A DNA stretch of 64,000 bases from Acinetobacter kanungonis (GCF_009939195.1 NZ_JAACKC010000007.1:92796-156795), one strand, 5' to 3'. Positions 36,430 to 46,610 are shown, counted from the stretch's first letter. Made by a program: numbers and translations. The notes: generated by a model not told the origin, from the letters alone.

Positions 36430-36547
36430 AAAATTTCCTTATTATTTCAGAGCACACCACTGTATTGTAAAATTAAAATCAGCAGGTGCTCAATTTTGAA
36501 GTATATACAATATTTATGACAATTCTAATGCATTCAATAAATTAAAC

Positions 36548-37621
36548 TTAGACTTCATGATGCGGCAAAACAAATTCCACATCGCTACGATGACCATTTT
36601 TCATTAAGGAAACCGCAATCGATAAAGGCGGTGCACCTTCAAAAATCACATCGTAGAGTGCGCAGGTAATTGGCATATACACATCCAGCTCTTCTGCTCG
36701 CGCCCGCACCTGAACCACGGTATTAATCCCTTCCGCAGTTTGCCCCAACTCTTTGGTGGCTTGCTCCAAAGTTTTTCCTTTACCCAAAGCAAAACCAATC
36801 TGATAGTTTCGACTGAGTGGACTGTTACAGGTAGCAAATAAATCACCCACACCCGACAAGCCCAAGAAAGTTAAAGGATTTGCCCCCAACTTCACGGCGA
36901 AACGGCTCATTTCAGCCAAAGCTCGGGTTAAAAGCATACTCTTGGTATTTTCACCCACATTATAGGCAGCCGCCATTCCCATAGCGACCGCATAAATATT
37001 TTTAAGCGCACCTCCCAACTCGACTCCGTGTACATCATCACTGGCAAAGACACGGAATAAAGCACTATGCAAGGCTTGCTGTACGGCATAGCGCACCAAT
37101 TCCGAATCGCTGGCAATGACCGTACCCGCAGGTTGACCTGCAACGATTTCTTTTGCCAAGTTAGGACCAGACAGCACACCAAAAGGTACTTCAAGCAATT
37201 CTTGCTGAATAATGTCGCTCATAAAGCAAAAGGTATTCGCTTCAATACCTTTGGTTAGCGAAACCACCGCTTGCGAACTGATAAATGGACGAATCTGCTT
37301 CAGCACATCACGAAATGAATGACTCGGGATTGCCACCAAAATAATATCGCGATCACGTACTGCTTGTTCTACATCCGATACTGCAACCAAGCCAGTCTCA
37401 AGTTGAAAATCTGGCAAATAACGCTGATTGACATGGGTACGGTTAATTTCTTCAGCTACTGCTTCGTCACGAATCCAAATCTTGGTATCGCAGCCATTGC
37501 GGACAGCGGTATTCGCCATGGCAGTGCCAAAACTCCCCCCACCCAACACCGTTACACGTAAAGCAGTTTTGCGATCAATGATCACAGGGTCAACGAAATC
37601 ACTAAAATTTAATTCAGACAT
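36548..37621 (-). CDS. gpsA: Glycerol-3-phosphate dehydrogenase [NAD(P)+]
   Basis: A 357-residue enzyme making sn-glycerol 3-phosphate for phospholipid synthesis. The Rossmann motif is VLGGGSFGTAMA near residue 26. The catalytic lysine lies in GGALKNIYAVAMG, and the substrate site in GLSGVGDLFATC. It is about 20 residues longer than E. coli GpsA at the N-terminus. It follows the nitroreductase gene by 31 bases. Confidence 0.96.
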   Translation of the reverse strand: MSELNFSDFVDPVIIDRKTALRVTVLGGGSFGTAMANTAVRNGCDTKIWIRDEAVAEEINRTHVNQRYLPDFQLETGLVAVSDVEQAVRDRDIILVAIPSHSFRDVLKQIRPFISSQAVVSLTKGIEANTFCFMSDIIQQELLEVPFGVLSGPNLAKEIVAGQPAGTVIASDSELVRYAVQQALHSALFRVFASDDVHGVELGGALKNIYAVAMGMAAAYNVGENTKSMLLTRALAEMSRFAVKLGANPLTFLGLSGVGDLFATCNSPLSRNYQIGFALGKGKTLEQATKELGQTAEGINTVVQVRARAEELDVYMPITCALYDVIFEGAPPLSIAVSLMKNGHRSDVEFVLPHHEV

Positions 37622-37652
37622 TTATTTTTATATCCCAAAGCATGGATTCAAC

Positions 37653-38228
37653 TTATTTATTCCAAGTACTTACATAGTCAGCAGTATTGATCTCTGCACG
37701 AGGCGGAATGGCTTTTGCTGCTGTACCAACATAGATTATGCCAGAAATCAGATCTTGCTCTGTCAACCCCAAAGCCTGCTTTAATAATTTGGATTCAACC
37801 ACTGCACCACTGCGCCACATGGTCGAAAAACCTTGTGCCTGCAAAGACAACAGAAAATTCTGAATAGCCGCACCCGTACTTAAGGTCTGCTCAAAATTAG
37901 GCACTTTGGCATGCTCTTGAAACTTTGTTAACGCAAGAACTAACAACGGTGCACGAAATGGGTGTTGCTTAACACGATCTAACTGCACCTGATCTTGCTC
38001 ACCCAAATCGGCAAGTGCTTGTGATAATAGCTGACCAAATGCTTCACGCTGTTCCGACTCAATCACCACAAATTTTGTAGGCTTTAAACGATGATGATCC
38101 GGTGCCGTCAAGGCTGCCTGAAATGCCAACTCTAATTGTGCTGCATTGGGTGCAGGTTCAACCAGATGTCCAATCGACTGACGTTGATGAATATTTTGAT
38201 GAATAAGGTCTGCTGTTAAATCCGTCAT
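37653..38228 (-). CDS. Nitroreductase family protein
   Basis: A 191-residue FMN-dependent oxidoreductase resembling E. coli YdjA, a minimal nitroreductase. Landmarks are RQSIGHLVEPAPN near the N-terminus, APDHHRLKPTKFVVIES and the FMN region GAAIQNFLLSLQAQGFSTMWRSG. The physiological substrate is unknown. It is upstream of gpsA in a probable two-gene transcript. Confidence 0.88.
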   Translation of the reverse strand: MTDLTADLIHQNIHQRQSIGHLVEPAPNAAQLELAFQAALTAPDHHRLKPTKFVVIESEQREAFGQLLSQALADLGEQDQVQLDRVKQHPFRAPLLVLALTKFQEHAKVPNFEQTLSTGAAIQNFLLSLQAQGFSTMWRSGAVVESKLLKQALGLTEQDLISGIIYVGTAAKAIPPRAEINTADYVSTWNK

Positions 38229-38426
38229 TGACTTTTAGATCTATACATAAATACTTCAGCAAGAGTATCACAATATTTTCCGAATGCTCTAGCCCACTGA
38301 ATAAATAGTCATTTCAACGGTTATTTTCACAGAGCAATAAAATAAAACTGCATTTTTTATACAACACCTTGATGATTAATCATCAACACTATTTGGCAGT
38401 ACTTAGTTCTAATGAATGGGGAAAAA

Positions 38427-38801
38427 ATGAATAAAATTTTAACTTTAGGCACCACAGCATTATTCACACTTTTACTATCTGCCTGTGCATCTACACCAAC
38501 CTCTTCGACAGTAATTCAGAAAGAGAATAATCAATTTGAAGTTACAGGCTTGGGTAAAACCAGCATTATCTCTAAAAACAATGCGATAGAGGCTGCGAAT
38601 AAAACCTGTAAAAACTCAACTCCGATCATTGTGAGTGACAAAACTGAATACAATGGTGCACTCAAAGGCATGGTCGATGATCAAACTGGGCAAATGATTC
38701 AATCTGCCGCAGATGTGATTGGCAGTATTGCAGGCACCAATACCAGTATTGCCAAAGATACCGATTATCAAACCGTGGTGACGTTTTACTGTAAAAGTTA
38801 A
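38427..38801 (+). CDS. Small lipoprotein of unknown function
   Basis: A 124-residue protein from ATG 38427, preceded by GGGGA; the ATG at 38412 overlaps that site. A lipoprotein signal ends in LLLSAC, with the lipid-bearing cysteine near residue 20 and Ala-Ser after it, suggesting outer-membrane sorting. The mature part has two further cysteines (NKTCKNST and VTFYCKS). No known domain. It ends at a bidirectional terminator. Confidence 0.75.
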   Translation: MNKILTLGTTALFTLLLSACASTPTSSTVIQKENNQFEVTGLGKTSIISKNNAIEAANKTCKNSTPIIVSDKTEYNGALKGMVDDQTGQMIQSAADVIGSIAGTNTSIAKDTDYQTVVTFYCKS

Positions 38802-38830
38802 GTCTAGTCAGCAGAATGTATAAGCAATAA

Positions 38831-38862
38831 AAAAAGGTTAGTGTTTAAACTAACCTTTTTTT
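38831..38862. terminator. Bidirectional terminator between lipoprotein and helicase genes
   Basis: A perfect 12-bp stem (38831-38842 with 38849-38860) and 6-base loop has A- and T-rich arms, between convergent genes. Confidence 0.9.
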
Positions 38863-38878
38863 CACGCTCAGGATGAAA

Positions 38879-40030
38879 TTAGCAATAACCTTCCAAACGA
38901 GTGAGTGGCAATTTCTGACCAATCGCCTTTTCAATTTCTGGCAAGTGGAATGCATCATCTTCCGAAAGGAAACTGATACTGACACCACGTGTACCCGCAC
39001 GACCTGTACGCCCAATACGGTGTACATAATCATCTGACTGTTCAGGTAGCGTGAAATTCACAACATGTGAAACGCCATCCACATGAATGCCGCGTCCTGC
39101 CACATCGGTTGCGATCATGATGTTATGTTTACCATTCTTAAATTGGTCCAACATTTTCAGACGCTTATCTTGCGCGATTTCACCCGAAAGCATCACCACT
39201 TTATAACCATCACGCTTCAAGCTGTCATATAACTTTCGTACTTGATCACGGCGATTGGCAAAAATCATGACTTTTTCAATCGGCTCATCATGCAGAATAT
39301 CTTGCAGCAATTTATATTTGTCCGACTTCGCCACCATATACACACGCTGTTCTACATCTGCATTGGTTTTCTTTTCTGGCTCAATTTCAACAGTCACAGG
39401 TTCAAATAACCATTGTTGTGCCAAATTCAAAACATCGTAGCTAAAGGTTGCAGAGAACATCAAGGTTTGACGTTGTTCTTTACGTGGTGAATAACGCACG
39501 ATGCGTTTAACCGATGGAATAAAGCCCATATCCAATAAACGGTCAGCTTCATCAATCACCAAAAATTCAATCTGGTCTAACCAAACTTCTTTTTGTTCCA
39601 CAAAATCAATTAATCGCCCTGGTGTCGCGACAATAATATCAACTGGTTTTTTATCGAGTTGTGCTTTTTGCTTATCAAAGTCCACCCCACCCAATAACGT
39701 CACCAAATGCAAGTCTGAAAATTTGGTTAGATGTTTTGCATCACTTTCAATCTGCAAAGCCAATTCACGTGTTGGCGCCAAAATTAAGGCACGCGGCTCA
39801 CCACGGAAGCGCTGTTCTTGAATTGGATTATTCAACAAGTCATTAATCACACTGACTAGAAAGGCAGCTGTTTTTCCCGTTCCCGTTTGTGCACGACCAA
39901 TTGCATCATGCCCAGCCAAAGTAAATTTGAGCACCTTTTGCTGGATTGGCGTCATTTCCTTAAACCCTAAAGCATCAATCGCTTGTTTAAGTTGAGGATG
40001 TAAATTTAGGGTTTCAAAACCAGATGACAT
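38879..40030 (-). CDS. rhlB: DEAD-box RNA helicase, RhlB-like
   Basis: A 383-residue helicase with all core motifs: Q motif (MTPIQQKVL), Walker A AQTGTGKTAAF near residue 60, DEAD in VIDEADRLLDMGF, SAT in LMFSATF, and the C-terminal ARGIHVDGV and YVHRIGRTGRAG. There is no long C-terminal extension, as in RhlB and unlike RhlE or DeaD. It unwinds RNA, probably in mRNA decay or ribosome assembly. The RhlB name is by similarity, not by the degradosome context. Confidence 0.85.
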   Translation of the reverse strand: MSSGFETLNLHPQLKQAIDALGFKEMTPIQQKVLKFTLAGHDAIGRAQTGTGKTAAFLVSVINDLLNNPIQEQRFRGEPRALILAPTRELALQIESDAKHLTKFSDLHLVTLLGGVDFDKQKAQLDKKPVDIIVATPGRLIDFVEQKEVWLDQIEFLVIDEADRLLDMGFIPSVKRIVRYSPRKEQRQTLMFSATFSYDVLNLAQQWLFEPVTVEIEPEKKTNADVEQRVYMVAKSDKYKLLQDILHDEPIEKVMIFANRRDQVRKLYDSLKRDGYKVVMLSGEIAQDKRLKMLDQFKNGKHNIMIATDVAGRGIHVDGVSHVVNFTLPEQSDDYVHRIGRTGRAGTRGVSISFLSEDDAFHLPEIEKAIGQKLPLTRLEGYC

Positions 40031-40075
40031 AAATACTTGCTCAAACTAATGAATATAGAAAAACATGGTCATTAT

Positions 40076-40112
40076 AAACAAAAAACGCCCCAATATACAT
40101 TGAGGCGTTTCG
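40076..40112 (-). terminator. Terminator of the cold-shock gene
   Basis: The stem AAACGCCCCAAT/ATTGAGGCGTTT (40083-40094 with 40099-40110, one mismatch) is followed on the minus strand by Ts. Confidence 0.75.
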
Positions 40113-40128
40113 AAGAATCTTTAGCGTA

Positions 40129-40341
40129 TTAGTCTAAAGGTTGAACTTCTTCAGCTTGGAAGCCTTTTTGACCTTTTACAACGCTGAATTCAACACGTTG
40201 GCCGTCACGAAGTGAACGGTGGCCTTCGCCTTGAATAGCACGGAAGTGAACGAATACATCGTCACCGCCATTGCGTTGAATAAAACCAAAACCTTTAGTG
40301 TCGTTGAACCATTTAACTACGCCTTGTTCACGAGCTGTCAT
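40129..40341 (-). CDS. Cold-shock domain protein
   Basis: A 70-residue OB-fold RNA/DNA-binding protein. RNP1 is KGFGFIQ (residues 16-22) and RNP2 is VFVHF (residues 29-33), both complete. Such proteins act as RNA chaperones and antiterminators. The leader upstream (40342 on) is long, as in cold-inducible csp genes, but whether this copy is cold-induced cannot be told from sequence. Confidence 0.95.
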   Translation of the reverse strand: MTAREQGVVKWFNDTKGFGFIQRNGGDDVFVHFRAIQGEGHRSLRDGQRVEFSVVKGQKGFQAEEVQPLD

Positions 40342-40725
40342 AAGTTAATCCTCATTGTATTTAAAAGAAGGACCACCCGGTGTTGCAAACAGCAGAGCAA
40401 ACAAGGTTTAAAAACATTTATTATTTCTAAGCTTGTAATCATTCTGTATAACTATTAACAAAATCCCGGTTACATCCAATTGTAGAGCATGGGTTTAAAA
40501 CAATTTATAGTTGTGATAAATCCTCAATACGGCATCGAGCTTAACATGGGTTTATGACAATTAATAGAATTTTTTTTACTTATTCCACATCAAATTAAGT
40601 AATTTTTTTTCGATACTTATTTAACACCAAGATAAACATAAATATAGTTTTACTGTGTTTTAAGTTGGGATTTGGCATCAAATTTGCTAAGATTTGGCGG
40701 TGTTTTCTGAGACTACTCACTACAT
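40342..40725. other. 384-base intergenic region, csp leader and TusA promoter
   Basis: The left part is the probable long 5' leader of the divergent cold-shock gene. The rest is AT-rich and contains the promoter of the TusA-like gene. No small ORF or terminator was found. Confidence 0.5.
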
Positions 40726-40959
40726 ATGTCGAATCAACGCGAAGGCGACCTCATCATTGATGCAATGGGTAAGCCTTGCCCTATGCCCTTACTCATGTTG
40801 AAGCGCGCTTTAAAAAATTCTCCGCCTGGTCGGGTCTTGCTTAAATCTTCCGATCCGCATAGTCAAATTGATGTCACTCGATATTGTCAAATGCATCAAA
40901 TGGCTTGTGTTGTGCAAAAAATTTCAGAGCATGAATACCATTACTTAATTGAATCTTAA
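40726..40959 (+). CDS. TusA-family sulfurtransferase
   Basis: A 77-residue protein with the conserved CPxP motif (GKPCPMPLLML, Cys18) that carries persulfide sulfur in TusA. TusA relays sulfur for tRNA thiolation and molybdenum cofactor synthesis. The start MSNQREGDLIIDAMGKPCP fits the family length of about 75-80. Whether it is the main TusA or a paralogue is not clear. It lies upstream of rpoH on the same strand, 141 bases apart. Confidence 0.85.
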   Translation: MSNQREGDLIIDAMGKPCPMPLLMLKRALKNSPPGRVLLKSSDPHSQIDVTRYCQMHQMACVVQKISEHEYHYLIES

Positions 40960-41100
40960 TTATTTTCAATTAGACTAAATGGTTTCAATTTGGCATAAAA
41001 AATTACATAACACTACCCAAATTTCCTTAATGTGTGAGCCTATAGGCATTAAGATAAAAGGTAGTGGAACATCAATGTCCAATTTTATTAAGGAGTACCT

Positions 41101-41970
41101 ATGAGTGACAGCAGCAATCAATTGATGCCCCTGTCATTATCTGCACCAGGTGTAAACCTTGGGGCATATATTAGTACTGTCAATCAGATTCCAATTTTAA
41201 CAGCCGAACAAGAAAAAGAGTTGGCTGAACGTTACTACTACGACCAAGACCTTGATGCTGCAAAAATGCTGGTCATGTCGCATTTACGATTTGTGGTACA
41301 TATTGCACGCAGTTATGCAGGTTATGGTTTACCGCAAGGTGATCTTATTCAGGAAGGTAACCTTGGCTTAATGAAAGCCGTTAAACGCTTTGACCCGAAC
41401 ATGGGCGTGCGTTTGGTTTCCTTTGCTGTGCATTGGATTAAAGCAGAAATTCATGAATACGTAATTCGTAACTGGCGTATTGTCAAAATTGCGACCACCA
41501 AAGCACAACGCAAATTGTTCTTTAATTTGCGTAGCCTGAAAAAATCCAGCAAAAAATTGACGCTCGAAGAAGCTCAATCAATTGCCAATGATTTGAATGT
41601 GACCCCAGAACAAGTGCTGGAAATGGAAGGTCGCTTAACCGCTTATGATGCAGCTTTTGAAGCACAAGGTGATGATGACGATGAGGGTTCAACTCATGTC
41701 GCGCCTGCCTTGTATTTAGAAGATAATCGCTACGACCCTGCCCGCTTGGTTGAAAGTGAAGACTACGAAGAACAAAGCACCTCGGCTTTACATGAAGCCA
41801 TGGAACAGCTCGATGATCGTTCGCGTAATATCTTGCAGCGCCGCTGGTTAGATGATGATAAATCGACTCTGCATGAACTGGCCGCAGAATATAATGTTTC
41901 GGCTGAGCGTATTCGTCAGTTAGAGAAAAATGCGATGGAAAAAATTAAAGTTGCGATGTCATCCAACTAA
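41101..41970 (+). CDS. rpoH: RNA polymerase sigma-32 factor (heat shock)
   Basis: A 289-residue sigma-70-family factor of the RpoH group. The RpoH box QRKLFFNLR (136-144), which sets this class apart, is present. Region 2 starts at [16 protein letters not shown] and contains the promoter-melting part [13 protein letters not shown]. Region 4 ends with [18 protein letters not shown]. It directs transcription of chaperones and proteases after heat stress. A ribosome site AAGGAG precedes the ATG. A terminator follows. Confidence 0.97.
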   Translation: MSDSSNQLMPLSLSAPGVNLGAYISTVNQIPILTAEQEKELAERYYYDQDLDAAKMLVMSHLRFVVHIARSYAGYGLPQGDLIQEGNLGLMKAVKRFDPNMGVRLVSFAVHWIKAEIHEYVIRNWRIVKIATTKAQRKLFFNLRSLKKSSKKLTLEEAQSIANDLNVTPEQVLEMEGRLTAYDAAFEAQGDDDDEGSTHVAPALYLEDNRYDPARLVESEDYEEQSTSALHEAMEQLDDRSRNILQRRWLDDDKSTLHELAAEYNVSAERIRQLEKNAMEKIKVAMSSN

Positions 41971-41984
41971 TTCTTTCTATCCTT

Positions 41985-42016
41985 AAAGGGCACAACTTGC
42001 ATGTTGTGCCCTTTTT
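41985..42016 (+). terminator. Terminator of rpoH
   Basis: A 12-bp stem (41985-41996 with 42003-42014) is followed by five Ts. It lies inside the open frame of the DUF423 gene and shows that that frame's upstream part is not translated. Confidence 0.9.
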
Positions 42017-42110
42017 GTATGAACGCTTTGAACAATGTCACATTTCGCTTTTTTACCCTACGCAGAATATGCTAAGGTTATGCGCAAATTTGTTCAGGTC
42101 ATCATGGCTT

Positions 42111-42476
42111 ATGTGGATCGCAATCTCTGCACTTAATTTAGCAATTGCTGTCATGTTAGGCGCTTTTGGTGCTCATGGTTTAAAAGCCCGTGCAACCGAA
42201 GCTCAATTGGCTTGGTGGCAGACTGCAACAGATTATTTTTTCTACCATGCATTGGGCTTATTGGCGCTCGCCATTTTGGCAAAAGTAGTTCCACAACTTC
42301 CAATTAAAGTGAGTTTCGCCCTCATTCAAATTGGAATTTTCTTCTTTTGCGGTTCTTTGTATGTCATGGCTTTGGGTTTACCTCGCGGCTTGGGTGCCAT
42401 TACACCAATTGGCGGTGCATTGATGATTGCTGGATGGCTGATTCTGGCTTGGAATGCTTATAAATACGCCAAATAA
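42111..42476 (+). CDS. DUF423 family membrane protein
   Basis: A 121-residue inner-membrane protein from ATG 42111. The longer open frame upstream contains the rpoH terminator and is rejected. Four transmembrane helices are visible: MWIAISALNLAIAVMLGAFGAHGLK, YFFYHALGLLALAILAKV, FALIQIGIFFFCGSLYVMALG and GGALMIAGWLILAWNAY. The GAFGAHGLK and YHAL signatures are typical of DUF423. Function is unknown. Confidence 0.9.
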   Translation: MWIAISALNLAIAVMLGAFGAHGLKARATEAQLAWWQTATDYFFYHALGLLALAILAKVVPQLPIKVSFALIQIGIFFFCGSLYVMALGLPRGLGAITPIGGALMIAGWLILAWNAYKYAK

Positions 42477-42502
42477 AGTCGCAGATTGTTGGGAATTAAA
42501 AC

Positions 42503-42700
42503 ATGCAAATTTTTCTAAATGGCGAAGCACAAGAAACTTCTTGCCTGAATCTTTTACAACTGGTTCAAGAATTAGAACTGGAAGGCAAACGCTTTGCTGT
42601 CGAACAAAATGAAATGATTATTTCTAAATCTAAACTCGAGCAAACCCCCATTTGTGATCAAGATCGCATTGAAATTATTCATGCCGTTGGTGGCGGCTAA
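42503..42700 (+). CDS. thiS: Sulfur carrier protein ThiS
   Basis: A 65-residue ubiquitin-like protein ending in Gly-Gly (HAVGGG), the site of thiocarboxylate formation in thiazole synthesis. The start MQIFLNGEAQET and DRIEIIHAVGGG match the family. It is 12 bases before thiG and forms the standard thiS-thiG pair. No TPP riboswitch is seen upstream. Confidence 0.95.
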   Translation: MQIFLNGEAQETSCLNLLQLVQELELEGKRFAVEQNEMIISKSKLEQTPICDQDRIEIIHAVGGG

Positions 42701-42712
42701 TTCGGAGCTCCC

Positions 42713-43498
42713 ATGGAAGATACCCCTCTTATTGTAGGTTCAAGAACATTTCACTCACGTCTGTTAGTGGGCACGGGGAAATATAAAGATTTAAACGAAA
42801 CTGACTTAGCCATTCAAGCCAGTGGTGCTGAAATCGTCACGGTGGCCATTCGTCGTGTGAATATCGGGCAACACCCCGATCAGCCGAATTTGCTTTCTGT
42901 GATTCCACCAGAAAAATACACCATTTTACCGAATACAGCAGGCTGCTTTGATGCAAACAGTGCAATCCGTACCTGTATGTTGGCACGTGAACTCTTAGAT
43001 GGTCACAATCTGGTGAAACTGGAAGTATTGGGTGATGAGAAAACACTTTATCCAAATATTACCGAAACCTTGAAAGCTGCACGCACCCTGATTGATGATG
43101 GTTTCGAGATTATGGTTTACACCTCGGATGACCCAATTGTGGCGCAAGAGCTGGAAAGCATGGGCTGTGTCGCAATTATGCCTTTAGGGAGTTTGATTGG
43201 TTCAGGTTTAGGTATTTTAAATCCACACACCATTTCAATTATTAAAGAAAATGCCAAAGTTCCAGTGTTGGTCGATGCTGGCGTAGGTACTGCCAGTGAT
43301 GCTGCGATTGCAATGGAACTTGGTTGTGACGGCGTGCTGATGAATACGGCAATTGCTGCTGCACAAAATCCGATTTTAATGGCATCTGCCATGAAAAAAG
43401 CGGTTGAAGCAGGACGTGAAGCTTTCCTTGCAGGACGTATGCCACGCAAGCGTATGGCAAATGCCAGCTCGCCTGAAACGGGTTATTTCTTTAAATAA
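42713..43498 (+). CDS. thiG: Thiazole synthase
   Basis: A 261-residue TIM-barrel enzyme that makes the thiazole phosphate of thiamine from deoxyxylulose phosphate, dehydroglycine and ThiS-thiocarboxylate. Signatures include [10 protein letters not shown] near residue 15, the Schiff-base lysine in [16 protein letters not shown], and [20 protein letters not shown]. It starts 12 bases after thiS and ends before a terminator. Confidence 0.97.
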   Translation: MEDTPLIVGSRTFHSRLLVGTGKYKDLNETDLAIQASGAEIVTVAIRRVNIGQHPDQPNLLSVIPPEKYTILPNTAGCFDANSAIRTCMLARELLDGHNLVKLEVLGDEKTLYPNITETLKAARTLIDDGFEIMVYTSDDPIVAQELESMGCVAIMPLGSLIGSGLGILNPHTISIIKENAKVPVLVDAGVGTASDAAIAMELGCDGVLMNTAIAAAQNPILMASAMKKAVEAGREAFLAGRMPRKRMANASSPETGYFFK

Positions 43499-43505
43499 TG
43501 AATGA

Positions 43506-43537
43506 CTAAAATGGATTCTTCGGAATCCATTTTTTCT
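43506..43537 (+). terminator. Terminator of thiSG
   Basis: The stem AAAATGGATTC/GAATCCATTTT (43508-43518 with 43523-43533) with the loop TTCG is followed by Ts. Confidence 0.9.
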
Positions 43538-43562
43538 TTTAAACTTTTCTTATAATAAAGCT

Positions 43563-44261
43563 ATGAATCATATGCTAAAAACAATACTTCCACTAACTTT
43601 AATCAGTTTCAGCACAGTCACCTTAGCAGCTTCAGACAAATCAGCTTATGCAAAGTTTGTTCCCCAAGGCTGGACCGTTTTAGAAACAGCCACTGGCGAT
43701 TTAAACCGTGATGGCAAAATAGATGCTGCGCTTATTATTCAGCAAAATAACCCAAACAATATCAAAAGCCATGAAGGTTTAGGCAGTGATCGCTTAAATC
43801 TGAATCCGAGAAAACTATTAATCCTCTTTCAAACAGCGCAAGGTTATCAACTGATTACTGAAAACGACTCGCTTCCCACTGAGAATGACGAAGAATCCCC
43901 TTGCCTTGCTGACCCACTGGAAGATGGAGGTATGTCCATAACCAAAGGATTACTCAAGATAAACCTGCATTATTGGTTAAGTTGTGGCTCATGGTACGTT
44001 ACCAATAACAGCTATACTTTCCGCTATCAAAATAACAACTTAAGCTTGATTGGTTTCGATAGCAATGATTTTCATCGTGCTTCGGGCGACATCACCGAGA
44101 GAAGCATCAATTTTTCTACCAGTAAAGTCAAAACCACGACAGGGAAAAATGAATTTGCAGATGCGTCACAACCCATAAAGGTTCAGTGGAGTACACTAAA
44201 AAATAAGTACCCACTGACACTGCAAGATATCGATTTCAGTGAATATACGGAATACCAATAA
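43563..44261 (+). CDS. Exported protein with a calcium-binding-like motif, unknown function
   Basis: A 229-232-residue protein with a signal peptide (MLKTILPLTLISFSTVTLA, from the ATG at 43572; ATG 43563 adds MNH). The mature part contains DLNRDGKIDAAL near residue 45, a DxNxDGxxD calcium-loop motif as in FG-GAP repeats, and one likely disulfide (SPCLADP and WLSCGSWY). A TATAAT lies only 7 bases before ATG 43563, so the message may have almost no leader. Confidence 0.7.
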   Translation: MNHMLKTILPLTLISFSTVTLAASDKSAYAKFVPQGWTVLETATGDLNRDGKIDAALIIQQNNPNNIKSHEGLGSDRLNLNPRKLLILFQTAQGYQLITENDSLPTENDEESPCLADPLEDGGMSITKGLLKINLHYWLSCGSWYVTNNSYTFRYQNNNLSLIGFDSNDFHRASGDITERSINFSTSKVKTTTGKNEFADASQPIKVQWSTLKNKYPLTLQDIDFSEYTEYQ

Positions 44262-44290
44262 AAAATGCCTCTTCGTGAGGCATCTTTTAA
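44262..44290. terminator. Bidirectional terminator between the exported protein and the GST gene
   Basis: A 7-bp stem ATGCCTC/GAGGCAT (44265-44271 with 44277-44283) is flanked by A and T runs, between convergent genes. Confidence 0.8.
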
Positions 44291-44319
44291 CTGTAGTCTT
44301 AAGACCTAGATTTCATTGA

Positions 44320-44931
44320 TTAAGGAATTAAGCCTTCATCGCGCATCGCCATTTGTACAGACTGGCGTTCAGCCACTTTATTGCGAATTGCGATAATATT
44401 CGTATACGGCGTTAAATCATGATGAATGTAGTTTGACCAGTTGGTTAGCACGAATAAGTAAGCATCTGCAGGTCCAAAATTATCATCTACCAAATAATCG
44501 TGATCCGATTCCGCAATGGCTTGATCGATATGTGTTAATAAACGGTCAATTTCAGCATAAGCTTTGGTTTTAGCTTCTTCTGACAACGCCCCACAGAAGA
44601 ACACCGCATAGGCATCATGCAGTTCAGAATTCAAATAACCCAACCATTCCAGTACTTTGGCACGACCTAAACCTGATGGTGGAATCAAGTCTTGCTTTGG
44701 ATCGTGCTGTGCCAGAAACGGTAAAATTGCAACATTTTCAGTAAGAATTAACCCTGGATTAATTTCCAGCGCTGGCACATAACCTTTTGGGTTAATGGCA
44801 TAATAATCTTCGCCTTTTTCTGTTTTATGGGTCTTAAGGTCTACACGAACCAGATCAAAATCGACATTAATTTCATTTAGAATAATATGTGATGCCAATG
44901 AAGAAGCGCCTGGGGAATAATAAAGCTTCAT
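44320..44931 (-). CDS. Glutathione S-transferase, GstA-like
   Basis: A 203-residue cytoplasmic protein with a thioredoxin-like N-terminal domain (MKLYYSPGASSLASHIILNE, the classical E. coli GstA start with its active-site Ser11/Cys10 region) and a helical C-terminal domain. NPKGYVPAL and LTENVAILPFLA are typical. It conjugates or reduces electrophiles with glutathione. The cysteine found at position 10 in beta-class enzymes is replaced by Ser here, so activity may differ. Confidence 0.9.
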   Translation of the reverse strand: MKLYYSPGASSLASHIILNEINVDFDLVRVDLKTHKTEKGEDYYAINPKGYVPALEINPGLILTENVAILPFLAQHDPKQDLIPPSGLGRAKVLEWLGYLNSELHDAYAVFFCGALSEEAKTKAYAEIDRLLTHIDQAIAESDHDYLVDDNFGPADAYLFVLTNWSNYIHHDLTPYTNIIAIRNKVAERQSVQMAMRDEGLIP

Positions 44932-45146
44932 ATATAATCCTTGTTATCTAACTCTTTAATTTTTTAAATGCCTTCAGACAAACTTTCAAGCGTTCAGACC
45001 TGTAAATTGCAAAAAAGCGTAACGACTTATAAATAGTACTTCTTGAATATTGTTCAATTTTTACAATTTTTCAAGACAATCTCGTGTGCTTTTTTATTGT
45101 TAGATGTTTTAACATACACATTCTTTAAATTTAATGAAATGTCGTA

Positions 45147-46595
45147 GTGATTAGCCTTAAAAGATCAGAATGGTTATCAAATATTCGTACTGATGTACTT
45201 GCGGGTATTGTTGTTGGTTTAGCCCTTATTCCCGAATCTATCGCTTTCTCCGCCATTGCGGGTGTTGACCCTCAAGTGGGTTTATATGCCTCCTTCTGTA
45301 TAGCCGTTAGTATTGCCTTTTTTGGTGGACGCCCTGCCATGATTTCTGCGGCTACAGGTGCCATGGCATTGCTGATGATTACCCTTGTGAAAGATCACGG
45401 ATTACAGTACCTGTTTGCAACCACCATTTTGACTGGTCTGATTCAGATTATTGCAGGCTATTTTAAAGTCGCGAAACTGATGCGCTTTGTTTCGCAGTCG
45501 GTCGTCTATGGCTTTGTGAATGCCTTAGCTATTTTGATTTTTGTGGCACAAATCCCTGAAATACAAAAAATGGACTATATCGGCTATGGCTTTGTCGCTT
45601 TAGGCTTGGTGATTGTCTATCTATTCCCTTATATCCCTAAAATTGGCAAATTGCTGCCTGCTCCACTGGTTTGTATTATTTTACTGAGCTTAGTGGCACT
45701 GGTTTTTGGCGCAGACATGCGCACCGTCAGTGATTTAGGACAGTTCCCAGACACGCTACCTGTCTTTTTAATTCCAGATATTCCTCTGAATCTGGAAACC
45801 TTAAAAATCATCTTCCCTTATGCCATGACTTTAGCAACTGTTGGCTTACTGGAAACCATGATGACCACCACCATTGTCAATGAAGTCACGGGTACTGAAG
45901 GTGACCGCCATAAAGAATGTCGTGGTCAAGGTTATGCCAATATTGTCAGTGGTTTTATGGGCGGTATGGCAGGTTGTGCCATGATTGGTCAATCGATTAT
46001 TAACGTGAGTTCTGGCGCACGCACACGACTTTCGACCCTAGTCGCAGGTGTGTTCTTGCTGTGTCTGGTGGTGTTTTTAAAAGACTGGCTGGCGTACATT
46101 CCAATGGCTGCGCTGGTTGCGATTATGATTATGGTGTCGTTTACCACCTTTAACTGGGATTCGGTCAAGCAGTTTAGTAAACATCCTAAACAAAGTAACA
46201 TCGTCATGTTAAGTGTAGTGGTGATTGTATTGGCAACGCACAATTTGGCACTCGGTGTATTTGTCGGGGTCTGTCTATCTGCCCTGTTCCTTGTGAACAA
46301 GTTGGAAAGTGAAGTGAAAGTGCAAGCTCAGCAATTGAATACTGAAACGCTGCAATACCAAATTTCAGGACAGATCTTCTTTAGCAGTTCAGAAAAATTC
46401 TATCAATTCTTTGATTTTTCAACTGTTGCGAAACGTGTCATTCTGGATTTAACCCATGCGCATGTCTGGGATATTACTTCGGTGAATATGTTGAATACTG
46501 TCGTGCAAAAATTTCGAGATCAGGGCATCGAGATTGAAGTGGTCGGTTTAAATGAAGCCAGCAGCACACTGATTGATCGCTACAATCCGCTGTAA
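45147..46595 (+). CDS. SulP-family anion transporter with STAS domain
   Basis: A 482-residue inner-membrane protein with about ten to twelve helices. The SulP motif [31 protein letters not shown] is at residues of about 20-50 (quoted in pieces: [19 protein letters not shown]), and a C-terminal STAS domain covers about residues 385-482 ([16 protein letters not shown]). Substrates of the family are sulfate, bicarbonate or other anions. The start is GTG, with no good ribosome site, so it is not certain. A terminator follows. Confidence 0.85.
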   Translation: MISLKRSEWLSNIRTDVLAGIVVGLALIPESIAFSAIAGVDPQVGLYASFCIAVSIAFFGGRPAMISAATGAMALLMITLVKDHGLQYLFATTILTGLIQIIAGYFKVAKLMRFVSQSVVYGFVNALAILIFVAQIPEIQKMDYIGYGFVALGLVIVYLFPYIPKIGKLLPAPLVCIILLSLVALVFGADMRTVSDLGQFPDTLPVFLIPDIPLNLETLKIIFPYAMTLATVGLLETMMTTTIVNEVTGTEGDRHKECRGQGYANIVSGFMGGMAGCAMIGQSIINVSSGARTRLSTLVAGVFLLCLVVFLKDWLAYIPMAALVAIMIMVSFTTFNWDSVKQFSKHPKQSNIVMLSVVVIVLATHNLALGVFVGVCLSALFLVNKLESEVKVQAQQLNTETLQYQISGQIFFSSSEKFYQFFDFSTVAKRVILDLTHAHVWDITSVNMLNTVVQKFRDQGIEIEVVGLNEASSTLIDRYNPL

Positions 46596-46610
46596 AACTT
46601 GCGATGTATG

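Noticed and set aside
41997..42110. Upstream extension of the DUF423 frame
   Set aside because: It includes half of the rpoH terminator; the family length matches the start at 42111.
42477..42502. TPP riboswitch before thiS
   Set aside because: The gap to the upstream gene is only 26 bases, too short to hold one.
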